A DNA stretch of 64,000 nucleotides from Paenibacillus harenae (GCF_030812415.1 NZ_JAUSST010000009.1:124001-188000), one strand, 5' to 3'; positions 17,992 to 28,274 are shown, counted from the first letter of the stretch. A program made the numbers and translations. The notes: a model not told the origin generated them from the letters alone.

Positions 17992-19212
17992 ATGGTAAAC
18001 CAGGCTGAAGGGAGAGTCGGGTATAGGATGCGTAGCGGGAAGTCGATTCACGATGAGGTGGAGGATCGCGACTATTGGCTGGAGCAGCTTGATGCGATTG
18101 GAGGCCCTGTGCTCGAGGCGCTGGCGGAGCGGCGTCTGAAACTATCCATGCCGATTGAAACGAGCAGCGGCAATGCGGAATCAACGGTAGAGAGGGGCAA
18201 GTACTCGCATCTGGAGGCGTTCGGCCGCCTGCTGTCGGGTATCGCGCCATGGCTGGAGAACGGAGAGAGGTACGGTGCGGAAGGGGAGCTCCGGGAGCGT
18301 TACGTGGAACTGTCCCGCACCTGCTTAGATGCGGCTACCGATCCGGATTCGCCTGATTATATGAACTTCGGGGACGGCTTTCAGCCGATCGTCGATGCGG
18401 CGTTTCTCGCGCAAGCGCTGCTTCGCGCGCCGAATGAGCTGCTGAGAGCGCTTGAGCCGCGCGTGAAGGCTAATGTCGTGAATGCGCTTAAGCTGACGCG
18501 ATCGCGCAAGCCCGTATTCAGCAATTGGCTGCTGTTCGCGGCAACCATTGAATCGGCATTATGTCTGCTTGGAGAGAGCGATTGGGATCACATGCGCGTC
18601 GATTACGCGTTAAAACAGCATGAGCAATGGTATCTAGGCGACGGCGTATATGGAGACGGACCTGAATTCCACTTCGATTATTACAACAGCTTCGTTATTC
18701 AGCCGATGCTTGTGGATGTAATGGCGGCGGTAGGCGATGCCTACGAAGAATGGAGCGCGATGCGAGAATCGATACATACGCGGGCTCGTCGATTCGCCGA
18801 AGTGCAGGAGCGTCTAATTGCACCGGACGGTTCTTATCCGCCGATCGGCAGGTCGCTTGCGTATCGGTTCGGCGCTTTCCAAAGTCTAGCGCAGAGCGCG
18901 CTGCGGGATGATCTGCCCTCCGGCCTCGATCCTGCGCAGGTTCGAAGCGCGCTTACCGCCGTTATTCGCCGTACGCTCGAGCTGCCCGGCAACTTCACGG
19001 CGGACGGTTGGCTGACGATCGGCTTCTGCGGGCATCAGCCCGGCGTTGGCGAACACTATATCTCCACGGGCAGCCTCTATCTAAGCGCAGCTGTATTTCT
19101 TCCGCTGGGCCTGCCTGATGCGCATCCTTTCTGGAGCGGAACGCAGCGGGACTGGACGTCGCGGAAGGCGTGGTCGGGCATGCCTTTTCCAATCGATAAA
19201 GCAATCAAATAA
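17992..19212 (+). CDS. DUF2264 domain-containing protein
   Basis: This is a protein of about 406 residues of the DUF2264 family (an all-helical, glycoside-processing-like fold with no firmly established reaction). The family segment HEQWYLGDGVYGDGPEFHFDYYN is present (key residues WYLGDGVYGDG) together with DGSYPPIGRS. The start is uncertain: ATG at 17992 has AAGGTGG 5 nt upstream, while ATG at 17989 and 18028 are possible. It has its own -10-like TATAAT at 17934-17939 but no clear -35. Confidence 0.75.
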   Translation: MVNQAEGRVGYRMRSGKSIHDEVEDRDYWLEQLDAIGGPVLEALAERRLKLSMPIETSSGNAESTVERGKYSHLEAFGRLLSGIAPWLENGERYGAEGELRERYVELSRTCLDAATDPDSPDYMNFGDGFQPIVDAAFLAQALLRAPNELLRALEPRVKANVVNALKLTRSRKPVFSNWLLFAATIESALCLLGESDWDHMRVDYALKQHEQWYLGDGVYGDGPEFHFDYYNSFVIQPMLVDVMAAVGDAYEEWSAMRESIHTRARRFAEVQERLIAPDGSYPPIGRSLAYRFGAFQSLAQSALRDDLPSGLDPAQVRSALTAVIRRTLELPGNFTADGWLTIGFCGHQPGVGEHYISTGSLYLSAAVFLPLGLPDAHPFWSGTQRDWTSRKAWSGMPFPIDKAIK

Positions 19213-19320
19213 TTAGTTCATGATTTGCGCTTTGACGGGATAAGCTAAGAAGTAGGCTTGCCGTCTCGACCGTACATAAGCAAGGACTTGTGAATTTATC
19301 GCAAAATAGCTTTCAAGCAC

Positions 19321-19387
19321 TTGAAATCAGATGTGAAAATGAGTATGATAAAAATGATTGTTAGCACTTAATGCTTACGAGTGCTAA
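19321..19387 (+). promoter_or_regulatory. groESL promoter and CIRCE operator
   Basis: TTGAAA at 19321-19326 and TATGAT at 19344-19349 are spaced by 17 bp, giving a good sigma-A promoter. The CIRCE element TTAGCACTT-N9-GAGTGCTAA occupies 19361-19387, with one mismatch in the left arm (T instead of C). HrcA repression of groESL is therefore expected. Confidence 0.93.
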
Positions 19388-19430
19388 CGAAATACCAATA
19401 AGCGACAAAATTAGAAGGAGGCTATTTTCA

Positions 19431-19712
19431 ATGATTAAACCTTTGGGTGAACGCGTATTGATCGAACCGATCGCGAAGGAAGAAACGACTGCTAGCGGAA
19501 TCGTATTGCCGGATACGGCAAAAGAGAAGCCGCAAGAAGGCAAAGTGGTGGCAGTTGGCAGCGGCACGCTTAAGGACGGCGTTCGCGTTGCATTGGAAGT
19601 TAAAGAAGGCGATCGCGTTCTGTTCTCCAAATACGCAGGAACAGAAATCAAATACGAGGGCAAAGAGTATTTGATTATGAAAGAAAGCGACATTCACGCT
19701 ATTTTCGGATAA
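19431..19712 (+). CDS. groES: co-chaperonin GroES
   Basis: GroES caps the GroEL folding chamber. The 93-residue protein begins [14 protein letters not shown] and contains the mobile loop [18 protein letters not shown] at 19415-19421 lies 9 nt before the ATG at 19431. The reading frame stays open upstream through the CIRCE element, but that part is regulatory, not coding. groEL follows 87 nt later. Confidence 0.98.
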   Translation: MIKPLGERVLIEPIAKEETTASGIVLPDTAKEKPQEGKVVAVGSGTLKDGVRVALEVKEGDRVLFSKYAGTEIKYEGKEYLIMKESDIHAIFG

Positions 19713-19784
19713 GCTGCCCGTAACTAACCGGGTCACATAGAAGGCAAGACGGTAAGAAGCAACACCTACTTAACCTAATTCTAG

Positions 19785-21434
<1,650 letters not shown>

Positions 21435-21473
21435 GACCAGTCCAAAACCTTTTAAGGTGAAGGACTAAAAAAT

Positions 21474-21519
21474 AGAGGCTTCTCCCGAGTTCAGTGAACT
21501 TGTGGGAGGCCTCTTTTTT
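21474..21519 (+). terminator. groESL terminator
   Basis: A long interrupted stem (AGAGGC, CTCCC and AGTTCA pairing with TGAACT, GGGAG and GCCTCT) is followed by a T run. Confidence 0.88.
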
Positions 21520-21553
21520 ATTAGTTGAAAGGGCAGTTAATATACGGTTTAGC

Positions 21554-21608
21554 TTGACATTCCCTGCACCCATTCATACACTTACTTAAGAAAATGAATT
21601 AAGTTAAG
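21554..21608 (+). promoter_or_regulatory. promoter and operator-like repeat of the ROK gene
   Basis: TTGACA at 21554-21559 and TACACT at 21577-21582 are spaced by 17 bp. An imperfect inverted repeat, CTTACTTAA at 21581-21589 and TTAAGTTAAG at 21599-21608, overlaps the -10 edge. The arm CTTACTTAA also occurs (inverted) ahead of the aldo/keto reductase gene. Confidence 0.65.
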
Positions 21609-21624
21609 CGGGTGCGTAGCAGCA

Positions 21625-22839
21625 ATGAAAATAGATAAAAGCGTCATCAATACGATAAATAAAAAAAATGTGTTATCGGCCATCCGTGCATCGGGGCAAG
21701 TTTTCAAAGCGGAGATCGCTCGCAGCACGGGCCTTAGCATTCCAACCGTTATGAAAATAACGGATGAATTGATCGGCAGAGGTCTCGTGAAAGAAGCGGG
21801 CAAAGGGGAGAGCAGCGGGGGCAAGCCGCCTCAACTGCTGGAGTTCGTAGCGGATCGCCATTATATTGTAGGCGTGGATATAGGAACGACGAATATTTTA
21901 TGCATACTGATGGATATGTCGGCGAACATTCTGTACGAGCATTCGGTGCCAACGATGGTCAAGGATGCGCCAGAGCAAATTATTGATCGAGTTGCAGCTA
22001 CCATCGAGGCGGTTATCGCACAGGCAGGCGTCGAGCAAGAGAGATTGCTCGGTATCGGACTCGGCATGCCGGGGCTGCTTGATTACGAGACCGGCACGGT
22101 TCTGTTCTCTCCGGACTTTCATTGGGAGCGGGTAGAACTGCTGCCTGCGTTGAAAACACGGTTCGCGCTTCCCATGGTTGTCCATAATGTGACTCACTCG
22201 ATGGCTATGGCCCAGAAATGGTTCGGTTATGGACGCGGCGATATGAACAGCTTCATCTGTGTCAATCTAGGGCATGGAATTGGCTCGGCGCTGTTTCTTG
22301 ACGGTGAATTGTTCAGCGGAGGATCGGGAAGCGCGGGCGAGCTGGGTCATATGACGATGGAAAAGGACGGCCCGATTTGCGTATGCGGCAATCCGGGATG
22401 CCTGGAAGCTCTTGCTTCAGGCGATGCGATCGTCAGACGCGCGCGGGCGGAGATTGGTGTCCTCAATGACACTAATATTCGCAGGAAAGCGGACGAAGAT
22501 CGGCTTGAAGCGAAGGATGTTTTCGAGGCTGCTGGCCTTGGGAATGAGACAGCACAGCGCATTATCGCAGATGCCGCTGAATATATTGGTCTCGCGCTGG
22601 CGAAGGTGGTCAATCTGCTTGACCCGGAAATGATCGTCCTTGAGGGAGGGCTGTCGCGGGCAGGTTCAAGCTTCATTACGTCTATACATAATCATGCGCA
22701 GCGCTACCAGATGAAATATGCCGGGCGCAATACGAAAATTGTCGTGTCTGAGCTGGCAGAGTATGCTGCGGCGATCGGTTCGGCTGCGTTCCTCATCAAG
22801 CGGTTGTTTGATGTTGGAGGAGATCAGCGAGCGATATAG
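21625..22839 (+). CDS. ROK-family transcriptional repressor (NagC/XylR type)
   Basis: The 404-residue protein has an N-terminal winged helix (about 10-60, VLSAIRASGQVFKAEIARSTG in part) and a ROK sugar-kinase fold with VGVDIGTTNI and GSGSAGELGHM. The ROK zinc motif is CVCGNPGCLEALAS. It is a sugar-responsive repressor by family. Its own promoter and that of the following aldo/keto reductase gene share half-sites, so it probably controls both. The inducer is unknown. Confidence 0.88.
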   Translation: MKIDKSVINTINKKNVLSAIRASGQVFKAEIARSTGLSIPTVMKITDELIGRGLVKEAGKGESSGGKPPQLLEFVADRHYIVGVDIGTTNILCILMDMSANILYEHSVPTMVKDAPEQIIDRVAATIEAVIAQAGVEQERLLGIGLGMPGLLDYETGTVLFSPDFHWERVELLPALKTRFALPMVVHNVTHSMAMAQKWFGYGRGDMNSFICVNLGHGIGSALFLDGELFSGGSGSAGELGHMTMEKDGPICVCGNPGCLEALASGDAIVRRARAEIGVLNDTNIRRKADEDRLEAKDVFEAAGLGNETAQRIIADAAEYIGLALAKVVNLLDPEMIVLEGGLSRAGSSFITSIHNHAQRYQMKYAGRNTKIVVSELAEYAAAIGSAAFLIKRLFDVGGDQRAI

Positions 22840-22897
22840 CGCGAACTACAGAAAAATGCGAACGCTCCTCTTTTTGTAAGGGGAGTGTTTTATTTGT

Positions 22898-22948
22898 TTG
22901 ACACTATAATCCATCAACCGTTATACTTTCTTAGTAAAGTTAAGTAAG
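22898..22948 (+). promoter_or_regulatory. promoter and operator-like repeat of the reductase-lactonase operon
   Basis: TTGACA at 22898-22903 and TATACT at 22922-22927 are spaced by 18 bp. CTTTCTTAG at 22926-22934 and TTAAGTAAG at 22940-22948 form an imperfect inverted repeat. The second arm equals the reverse complement of CTTACTTAA in the ROK promoter. Confidence 0.65.
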
Positions 22949-22995
22949 TTTTGCAATGGAATCTTATCTAATAGATTGTAAAGGTGGCTGATCGC

Positions 22996-23901
22996 ATGGA
23001 ATATCGGGCTTTAGGCAATACAGGCTTGAACGTGTCCGCACTTAGTTTTGGTGCGTCCTCGCTCGGCTCTGTCTTTAAGAACATCGACGAAAAGGAAGGG
23101 ATCCGTACCGTCCATGAGGCGCTGGATCTCGGCATTAATTTGATTGACGTATCGCCTTATTATGGGCTGACCAAGGCGGAGAGCGTGCTGGGCAAGGCTT
23201 TGAAGACGGTCCAGCGAGACCGTTTCATCCTGTCGACGAAGGCGGGGCGCTATGGAGAGAACGAATTCGATTTCTCGGCTGACCGAATCTTCCGCAGCGT
23301 GGAAGAGAGTCTTGCAAGGTTGAACACGGATTATATCGACATTCTTCATTTGCATGACATCGAATACGGCAATCTGGAGCAAATCATACAGGAAAGTATC
23401 CCGGCGTTGCAGAAGCTGAAGGAGCAAGGGAAAATCCGCTTTACTGGCATCACGGGATTCCCGCTGCATATTTTTCGCGCCGTACTGGAGCAGATCCACG
23501 TGGACGCCATCATCTCCTATTGCCACTACAGCTTGAACAACAACCGTTTATTGGAATTGCTGCCGCTGCTGCAGGAAAAAGGGGTGGGGCTCATTAACGC
23601 ATCTCCGATCTCGATGGGACTGCTCAGCAAGCAAGGAGCTCCCGATTGGCATCCGGCAACCGAGGAAATCAAGAGCGCATGCTTGGCGGCAGCGAAGCTA
23701 TGCCAAGAGCGCGGTAAGGACCTGTCCAAGCTAGCCATCCAGTATTCGGTTGCCAATCCAACTATCCCGACGACGCTCGTCGGCACGGCGAACCCTGACA
23801 ATATTATCAAAAACGCAGCATGGATCAACGAACCGATTGACCTTGATCTGTTCCAGGACGTGCAGCACATCCTGAGACCGATCCTTAATCGTTCATGGTA
23901 A
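22996..23901 (+). CDS. aldo/keto reductase (sugar dehydrogenase-like)
   Basis: This is a 301-residue NAD(P)-dependent TIM-barrel oxidoreductase. It starts MEYRALGNTGLNVSALSFG, has the catalytic Tyr region INLIDVSPYYGLTKAE, the Lys in FILSTKAGRYG and the His in ILHLHDIEY. These resemble L-galactose/L-fucose dehydrogenase-type members. AAAGGTGG lies 9 nt before ATG 22996, so this start is preferred to an upstream GTG. The next gene is a lactonase-like amidohydrolase, which fits oxidation of a sugar to a lactone. Confidence 0.88.
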   Translation: MEYRALGNTGLNVSALSFGASSLGSVFKNIDEKEGIRTVHEALDLGINLIDVSPYYGLTKAESVLGKALKTVQRDRFILSTKAGRYGENEFDFSADRIFRSVEESLARLNTDYIDILHLHDIEYGNLEQIIQESIPALQKLKEQGKIRFTGITGFPLHIFRAVLEQIHVDAIISYCHYSLNNNRLLELLPLLQEKGVGLINASPISMGLLSKQGAPDWHPATEEIKSACLAAAKLCQERGKDLSKLAIQYSVANPTIPTTLVGTANPDNIIKNAAWINEPIDLDLFQDVQHILRPILNRSW

Positions 23902-23928
23902 CCCTGCGAAAGGAGGAAGGCGAAACAT

Positions 23929-24759
23929 ATGCGAATCGACTCGCACCAGCATTTTATCGACTATCGGGCTGAGGACTACCCGTGGATAGGCGAGCAGCAG
24001 AGCGTATTGATGCAGAGGTTTTTACCGTCGGATCTGAAGCCGTTGCTGCAATCCGTTGCATTCGATGGGACTATCGCGGTGCAAGCAAGGCAAACGCTGA
24101 AGGAGACGGAGTGGCTACTTGCGCTAGCGGAACAGAATGACTTCATCAAAGGCGTCGTCGGATGGGTAGATCTATGCTCGCCGGACGTTCGCCAGCAGTT
24201 GGATATCTACAGCAAGTATCCGAAGCTGAAGGGAGTCAGGCATGTTATTCATGATGAGCAGGACGATGATTTCATGCTGCGGGAACCATTTTTACGAGGA
24301 TTGAAGTTGCTCGGCGAGTACGGCTTAACGTATGACCTGTTAATCTTCGAGAAGCATCTGCCGAATGCGGTCAAGCTAGTGGAGCAGTTGCCGGAGCAGC
24401 CATTCGTTGTCGACCATCTCGCAAAACCTAGAATTAGAGAAGGCTCGATTACCGAATGGAGCCGAAATATAAAGGCACTGGCAGCCAAGCAAAACGTATA
24501 TTGCAAGCTGTCGGGCATGGTTACGGAAGCGGACATAACGGAATGGAATCCGGGGCAGTTCACGACTTATTTGGACGTCGTGTTCGAAGCATTCGGACCT
24601 GACCGGCTCATGATCGGCTCCGACTGGCCGGTATGCCTGTTAAGCCGGGATTACCAATCCGTCATGAACATCGTGATCCAGTATGTGGATCAGTTATCTC
24701 CCGAGAACAGGGAAAAGGTACTTGGGGGCAACTGTGCGCGATTCTACGGAGTCGAATAG
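23929..24759 (+). CDS. amidohydrolase 2 family lactonase-like protein
   Basis: The 276-residue TIM-barrel metal hydrolase carries MRIDSHQHFIDY at the N-terminus, KGVRHVIHDEQDDD, FVVDHLAKP, and a final IGSDWPV acid. This pattern matches L-fucono- and L-rhamnono-lactonase-type members. AGGAGG precedes the ATG. Cotranscription with the aldo/keto reductase (27-nt gap) suggests hydrolysis of the lactone formed by it. The sugar is not established. Confidence 0.85.
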   Translation: MRIDSHQHFIDYRAEDYPWIGEQQSVLMQRFLPSDLKPLLQSVAFDGTIAVQARQTLKETEWLLALAEQNDFIKGVVGWVDLCSPDVRQQLDIYSKYPKLKGVRHVIHDEQDDDFMLREPFLRGLKLLGEYGLTYDLLIFEKHLPNAVKLVEQLPEQPFVVDHLAKPRIREGSITEWSRNIKALAAKQNVYCKLSGMVTEADITEWNPGQFTTYLDVVFEAFGPDRLMIGSDWPVCLLSRDYQSVMNIVIQYVDQLSPENREKVLGGNCARFYGVE

Positions 24760-24776
24760 ATTGTATCGTTCCATTC

Positions 24777-24805
24777 TTGACATCATTGGATGGCCATACT
24801 AAAAT
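24777..24805 (+). promoter_or_regulatory. sigma-A promoter of a short transcript
   Basis: TTGACA at 24777-24782 and TAAAAT at 24800-24805 are spaced by 17 bp. A 34-codon open frame begins 27 bp later. Confidence 0.65.
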
Positions 24806-24832
24806 GGCATCAAATGAAAGGATGTTCGCTTG

Positions 24833-24937
24833 ATGGACACTAGTCGCTTGAACACTGTGAAACGTTATCCGAAACGCTGCTCCGGACAAATGGACAAATC
24901 GATGAAACGTTGTGCGGAGCTTAATCGGGAAGCTTAA
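24833..24937 (+). CDS. candidate small basic protein, 34 residues (or small RNA)
   Basis: The frame starts at ATG 24833 after AAAGGA (about 11 nt spacing) and encodes a basic 34-residue peptide with two Cys and an internal partial repeat (KRYPKRCSGQMDKS then MKRCAELNREA). It is preceded by a strong promoter and followed by an inverted repeat (GGGAAGC at 24928-24934 with GCTTCCC at 24946-24952). No family is recognised. The transcript might instead be a regulatory RNA. Confidence 0.4.
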   Translation: MDTSRLNTVKRYPKRCSGQMDKSMKRCAELNREA

Positions 24938-24977
24938 CTATCACGCTTCCCTTATATCATCGGCAGATCGCATTATT

Positions 24978-25004
24978 GGAAAAAAAGCGTATATCTTTAC
25001 GCTT
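24978..25004 (-). terminator. minus-strand terminator without a visible gene
   Basis: AAGCGTA at 24985-24991 and TACGCTT at 24998-25004 form a stem preceded on the plus strand by eight A residues, which is a T run on the minus strand. No minus-strand gene lies to its right, so it may end antisense transcription. Confidence 0.45.
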
Positions 25005-25040
25005 ATTTCGCAATGCCTTCTGCCGGTAATGTAGGATTAA

Positions 25041-25080
25041 GAAGCTGCTGACGATTTTGTCGGCAGCTTCTTTGCGTTTT
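25041..25080 (+). terminator. terminator before the MFS gene
   Basis: GAAGCTGC-T-GAC at 25041-25052 pairs with GTC-G-GCAGCTTC at 25059-25070, followed by TTTGCGTTTT. It probably ends the short transcript starting near 24810 or readthrough from the lactonase operon. Confidence 0.65.
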
Positions 25081-25111
25081 ACGATAACAATTAACAGGAG
25101 TGTTCCTAGCT

Positions 25112-26326
25112 ATGCATTACGACAAAAACAATAACTATAATGGTTGGCAGCGGAAAATAGCGTTGTTTCTGTCCGCTCAGACGATTTCCCTTTTCGGCTC
25201 CTCCATGGTGCAATTCGCGATTATCTGGTATATCACGCTGCATTCATCGTCGGGGGCAATGCTAACGATTTCCACGGTGTGCGGCTTCTTGCCGCAGATT
25301 CTAATTTCACTGTCCGCGGGGGTCTGGATTGACCGGTACAATCGCAAAACGATAATTATGCTGGCCGATGGCATGATTGCGATCACAACGTTCGCACTGG
25401 CAATATTGTTCTTGGCAGGCTATAACGACATATGGCTGCTCTATCCGGTTTTGCTTATCCGCTCATTCGGCACAGGCATTCAGACGCCAGCCGTTCAGGC
25501 AATCATTCCCCAGCTCGTACTGAAGGAACGGCTCATGCGGGTGAACGGCATCAACAGCAGCATTTCTTCGCTGATGATGTTTCTGTCTCCGGCAGCGGGC
25601 GCGGCGGTGTTAGCTTTGGCGACGATCGAGATGGCCTTGCTTATCGATGTCGTAACAGCGCTGATAGGGATTGGCATTATGTCGGGGATTACAGTGTCGA
25701 CGCTTGCCAATAAGGCAGCTGAAGGAAATTCCGGCGTACAAAAAATAAAGCAAGGCTTTGCGTACTTGAAGGAGCATGCCTATATCCGTCGCTTGCTTGT
25801 TTTTCTATTCGCAGTCATGCTGCTCATTAGTCCAGCCGCCTTTCTGACGCCGTTAATGGTTAGCCGGTCGTTCGGCTCGGAGGTATGGCGTCTATCCGCT
25901 AGCGAGATGACATTTAGTGCGGGTATGCTAATTGGCGGACTCATCATAGCGTCATGGGGCGGGTTTCGCAATCGGCTGCTAACGATGCTTCTCGCTTGTG
26001 CACTTTACGGGCTGCTGATGATTGCACTCGGCGCTGCGCCAACCTTTGGCTTGTATTTGTTGTTCAATCTGCTGATTGGCATTACGTCACCGTCCTTTAA
26101 TTCCCCGCTCACCGTCATGCTGCAGGAGAAGGTAGAGCCTCAGATGCACGGGCGCGTGTTCAGCTTCATGCAGGTGTCGAATTCTTTTGCGCTCATGCTT
26201 GGCATGCTGCTGTTCGGCCCGCTGGGGGATGCTGTAAGCGTCGAGTCGATCCTAATTGCAGGGGGTGTTCTGGTCGTTGCTTGTGCGGGAATCGGAAGGC
26301 GATTCTTGATTGATCGAGCCGAATAA
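25112..26326 (+). CDS. MFS transporter (MFS_3/EntS-like)
   Basis: This is a major facilitator superfamily permease with about 404 residues and 12 predicted membrane segments. The loop 2-3 motif DRYNRKTIIMLAD is typical of the MFS_3 (EntS or macrolide-efflux-like) group. The ATG at 25112 is chosen, with AGGAG at 25096-25100; an upstream GTG would add four residues. It stands alone behind a terminator, and its substrate is unknown. Confidence 0.85.
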   Translation: MHYDKNNNYNGWQRKIALFLSAQTISLFGSSMVQFAIIWYITLHSSSGAMLTISTVCGFLPQILISLSAGVWIDRYNRKTIIMLADGMIAITTFALAILFLAGYNDIWLLYPVLLIRSFGTGIQTPAVQAIIPQLVLKERLMRVNGINSSISSLMMFLSPAAGAAVLALATIEMALLIDVVTALIGIGIMSGITVSTLANKAAEGNSGVQKIKQGFAYLKEHAYIRRLLVFLFAVMLLISPAAFLTPLMVSRSFGSEVWRLSASEMTFSAGMLIGGLIIASWGGFRNRLLTMLLACALYGLLMIALGAAPTFGLYLLFNLLIGITSPSFNSPLTVMLQEKVEPQMHGRVFSFMQVSNSFALMLGMLLFGPLGDAVSVESILIAGGVLVVACAGIGRRFLIDRAE

Positions 26327-26366
26327 CGAGTTATGTAACGAGGGGATTTCGTTTTCGTTTCGTTTA

Positions 26367-26662
26367 TTGACATTCGATTCGCAATTCTCTATACTTGTCG
26401 TAATCTAATACGTTATATACGTTGAACGAGCGCAGTAGCGGCTTTGTCCCTGTTACAGAAAGCCAGGGGTCGATGGGACCTGGCACACACAGAGATCGCG
26501 AAGTACACTCCGGAGTATCTTGGGTAATGCCAAGCGGAATGGTGAACGATACATCGCCGAGAGTGGCACTGACGGCTTTTTTGATAAGTGGTTGGTGTAA
26601 TCTGGGTGGTAACGCGGTTATGAATCGTCCCTATGTCTTCAATAGACTAGGGGCGTTTTTTT
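26367..26662 (+). promoter_or_regulatory. tyrS promoter and T-box leader (tyrosine)
   Basis: TTGACA at 26367-26372 and TATACT at 26390-26395 (17 bp) form a consensus promoter. The leader carries the specifier TAC (Tyr) at 26504-26506 in GAAG-TAC-ACT, the T-box TGGGTGGTAACGCGG at 26603-26617, and a terminator hairpin with TCGTCCCTA pairing TAGGGGCG before a T run ending near 26661. Confidence 0.95.
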
Positions 26663-26704
26663 GTTTTTGACAGACATTCATGAAGAAAAGGGGAGTTGCA
26701 TAGC

Positions 26705-27976
26705 ATGGCTATGAACATTATCGACGAACTCGAATGGCGCGACGCCATTAATCAGCAGACGGACGCGGAGGGCTTGCGCGAATTAACGAATACGAAGGCG
26801 GTATCGCTTTATTGCGGCGTTGACCCGACGGGCGACAGCATGCATATCGGACATTTGATTCCGTTCATGGTGCTGAAGAGATTCCAACTGGCCGGACATC
26901 GTCCGGTTATTCTGATCGGCGGAGCGACGGGAACGATCGGCGATCCAAGCGGACGCCAGACGGAGCGCTCGCTGCAGACGCTCGAACAGGTGCAGGACAA
27001 CGTGAATGCGCTAAGTGCACAACTGCGTAAGCTGTTTATCACGGACGGAGACAATGAGATCCGCATGGTGAACAACTACGATTGGACGCATAAAATCAAT
27101 ATTATCGACTTCCTCCGCGACTACGGCAAAAACTTCAACCTCAACACGATGCTGGCGAAGGATGTCGTAGCGAGCAGGCTGGACAGCGGTATTTCGTTCA
27201 CCGAGTTCTCGTACCAAATTCTTCAATCGCTCGATTACTTGCACCTGTACCAGCATGAGGATGTGCAACTGCAAATCGGCGGCTCCGATCAATGGGGCAA
27301 CATCACGAGCGGACTCGATCTTATTCGCAAGAAGGAAGGCTCGGAGGCGAAGGCGTTTGGCCTGACGATCCCGCTTATGCTTAAGGCGGATGGCACGAAG
27401 TTCGGTAAAACGGCCGGCGGAGCGATATGGCTCGATCCAAACAAGACGACGCCTTACGAGTTCTACCAGTTCTGGGCGAACACCGACGACCGCGACGTCG
27501 TGAAATACTTGAAATACTTTACGTTCCTGGGCAAATCGGAAATCGATGCGCTGGAGGAGAAGGTGCAAACCGAGCCTCATAAACGCGAAGCGCAGAAGGC
27601 GTTGGCCGAAGAGATGACGCGTTTCGTGCATGGCGAAGAGATGCTGGAGCAAGCGAAGCGCATTACGGCGGCGCTGTTCAGCGGCGATATTCGTTCGCTT
27701 ACGGCGGACGAGATCGAGCAAGGCTTTAAGGATATGCCGACGTTTGAAGCGAGCGGCGGAAGCGAAGACAAAAACATCGTGGAATGGCTTGTGGAGATAG
27801 GCATCGAGCCTTCGAAGCGCCAAGCGCGCGAAGACGTGTCGAACGGCGCCATCTCGATGAACGGCGAGAAGATCACCGACCTCGAGTTTGCGGTTTCGTC
27901 CGAGCAAGCGATCGGAGGCAAGTTCATCATTATCCGCAAAGGCAAGAAAAACTATAACCTTGTGAAAATGAAATAG
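26705..27976 (+). CDS. tyrS: tyrosyl-tRNA synthetase
   Basis: TyrRS charges tRNA-Tyr with tyrosine. The 423-residue class I synthetase has the HIGH-type motif MHIGHLIPF, the KMSKS-type motif KFGKTAGGAIW, and a C-terminal S4 RNA-binding domain (about 355-423). The ATG at 26705 follows AAAAGGGGAG by about 10 nt. Expression is governed by a Tyr T-box. Confidence 0.98.
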   Translation: MAMNIIDELEWRDAINQQTDAEGLRELTNTKAVSLYCGVDPTGDSMHIGHLIPFMVLKRFQLAGHRPVILIGGATGTIGDPSGRQTERSLQTLEQVQDNVNALSAQLRKLFITDGDNEIRMVNNYDWTHKINIIDFLRDYGKNFNLNTMLAKDVVASRLDSGISFTEFSYQILQSLDYLHLYQHEDVQLQIGGSDQWGNITSGLDLIRKKEGSEAKAFGLTIPLMLKADGTKFGKTAGGAIWLDPNKTTPYEFYQFWANTDDRDVVKYLKYFTFLGKSEIDALEEKVQTEPHKREAQKALAEEMTRFVHGEEMLEQAKRITAALFSGDIRSLTADEIEQGFKDMPTFEASGGSEDKNIVEWLVEIGIEPSKRQAREDVSNGAISMNGEKITDLEFAVSSEQAIGGKFIIIRKGKKNYNLVKMK

Positions 27977-27987
27977 CATACAGCGTG

Positions 27988-28036
27988 AAAAAAGCTTCCC
28001 CTGGCATCGGATAATGCCGGAGGGAAGCTTTTTTTG
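27988..28036. terminator. tyrS terminator, bidirectional
   Basis: AAAAAAGCTTCCC pairs with GGGAAGCTTTTTT with an inner GGCAT/ATGCC stem. A and T runs on both sides allow function in either direction. Confidence 0.9.
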
Positions 28037-28076
28037 TTAAGTTGAACTAACTAGCTGAAGCTCGGTGGGCGAATTT

Positions 28077-28258
28077 TACTGGAAAATATCCAGTTAATTA
28101 TTTTCAAACTGATGTTTTCAATCGATTAACTGGATAAACTCCTGTTATTTGGCTGAGGATGACGAATTCATCCGAAAAATTGCGATTTAACTGGAGAAAT
28201 TCCAGCTATTTGCATCAAATCAGCAGAAGGTGTGAAATTAGCAGGAGAAAATCCCGTT
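28077..28258. repeat. four degenerate palindromic repeats (AACTGGA-N-TCCAGTT family)
   Basis: Four short units occur at 28077-28094, 28128-28146, 28189-28207 and 28240-28258, spaced 51, 61 and 51 bp. Consensus is AACTGGA-gAAAt-TCCAGTTAT; the third copy reads AACTGGAGAAATTCCAGCT. The arms form a small inverted repeat. The surroundings are AT-rich and non-coding (27977-28274). No gene or promoter is obvious. Confidence 0.7.
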
Positions 28259-28274
28259 ATACTCTTGCTCCGTT

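Noticed and set aside
19371-19430. Upstream extension of groES through the CIRCE element
   Set aside because: The frame is open by chance, but AAGGAGG and the conserved GroES start MIKPLGERV fix the ATG at 19431.
28077-28258. CRISPR array reading of the AACTGGA repeats
   Set aside because: Units are about 19 bp, imperfect, spaced 51-61 bp with no cas gene nearby. They fit dispersed palindromic repeats.
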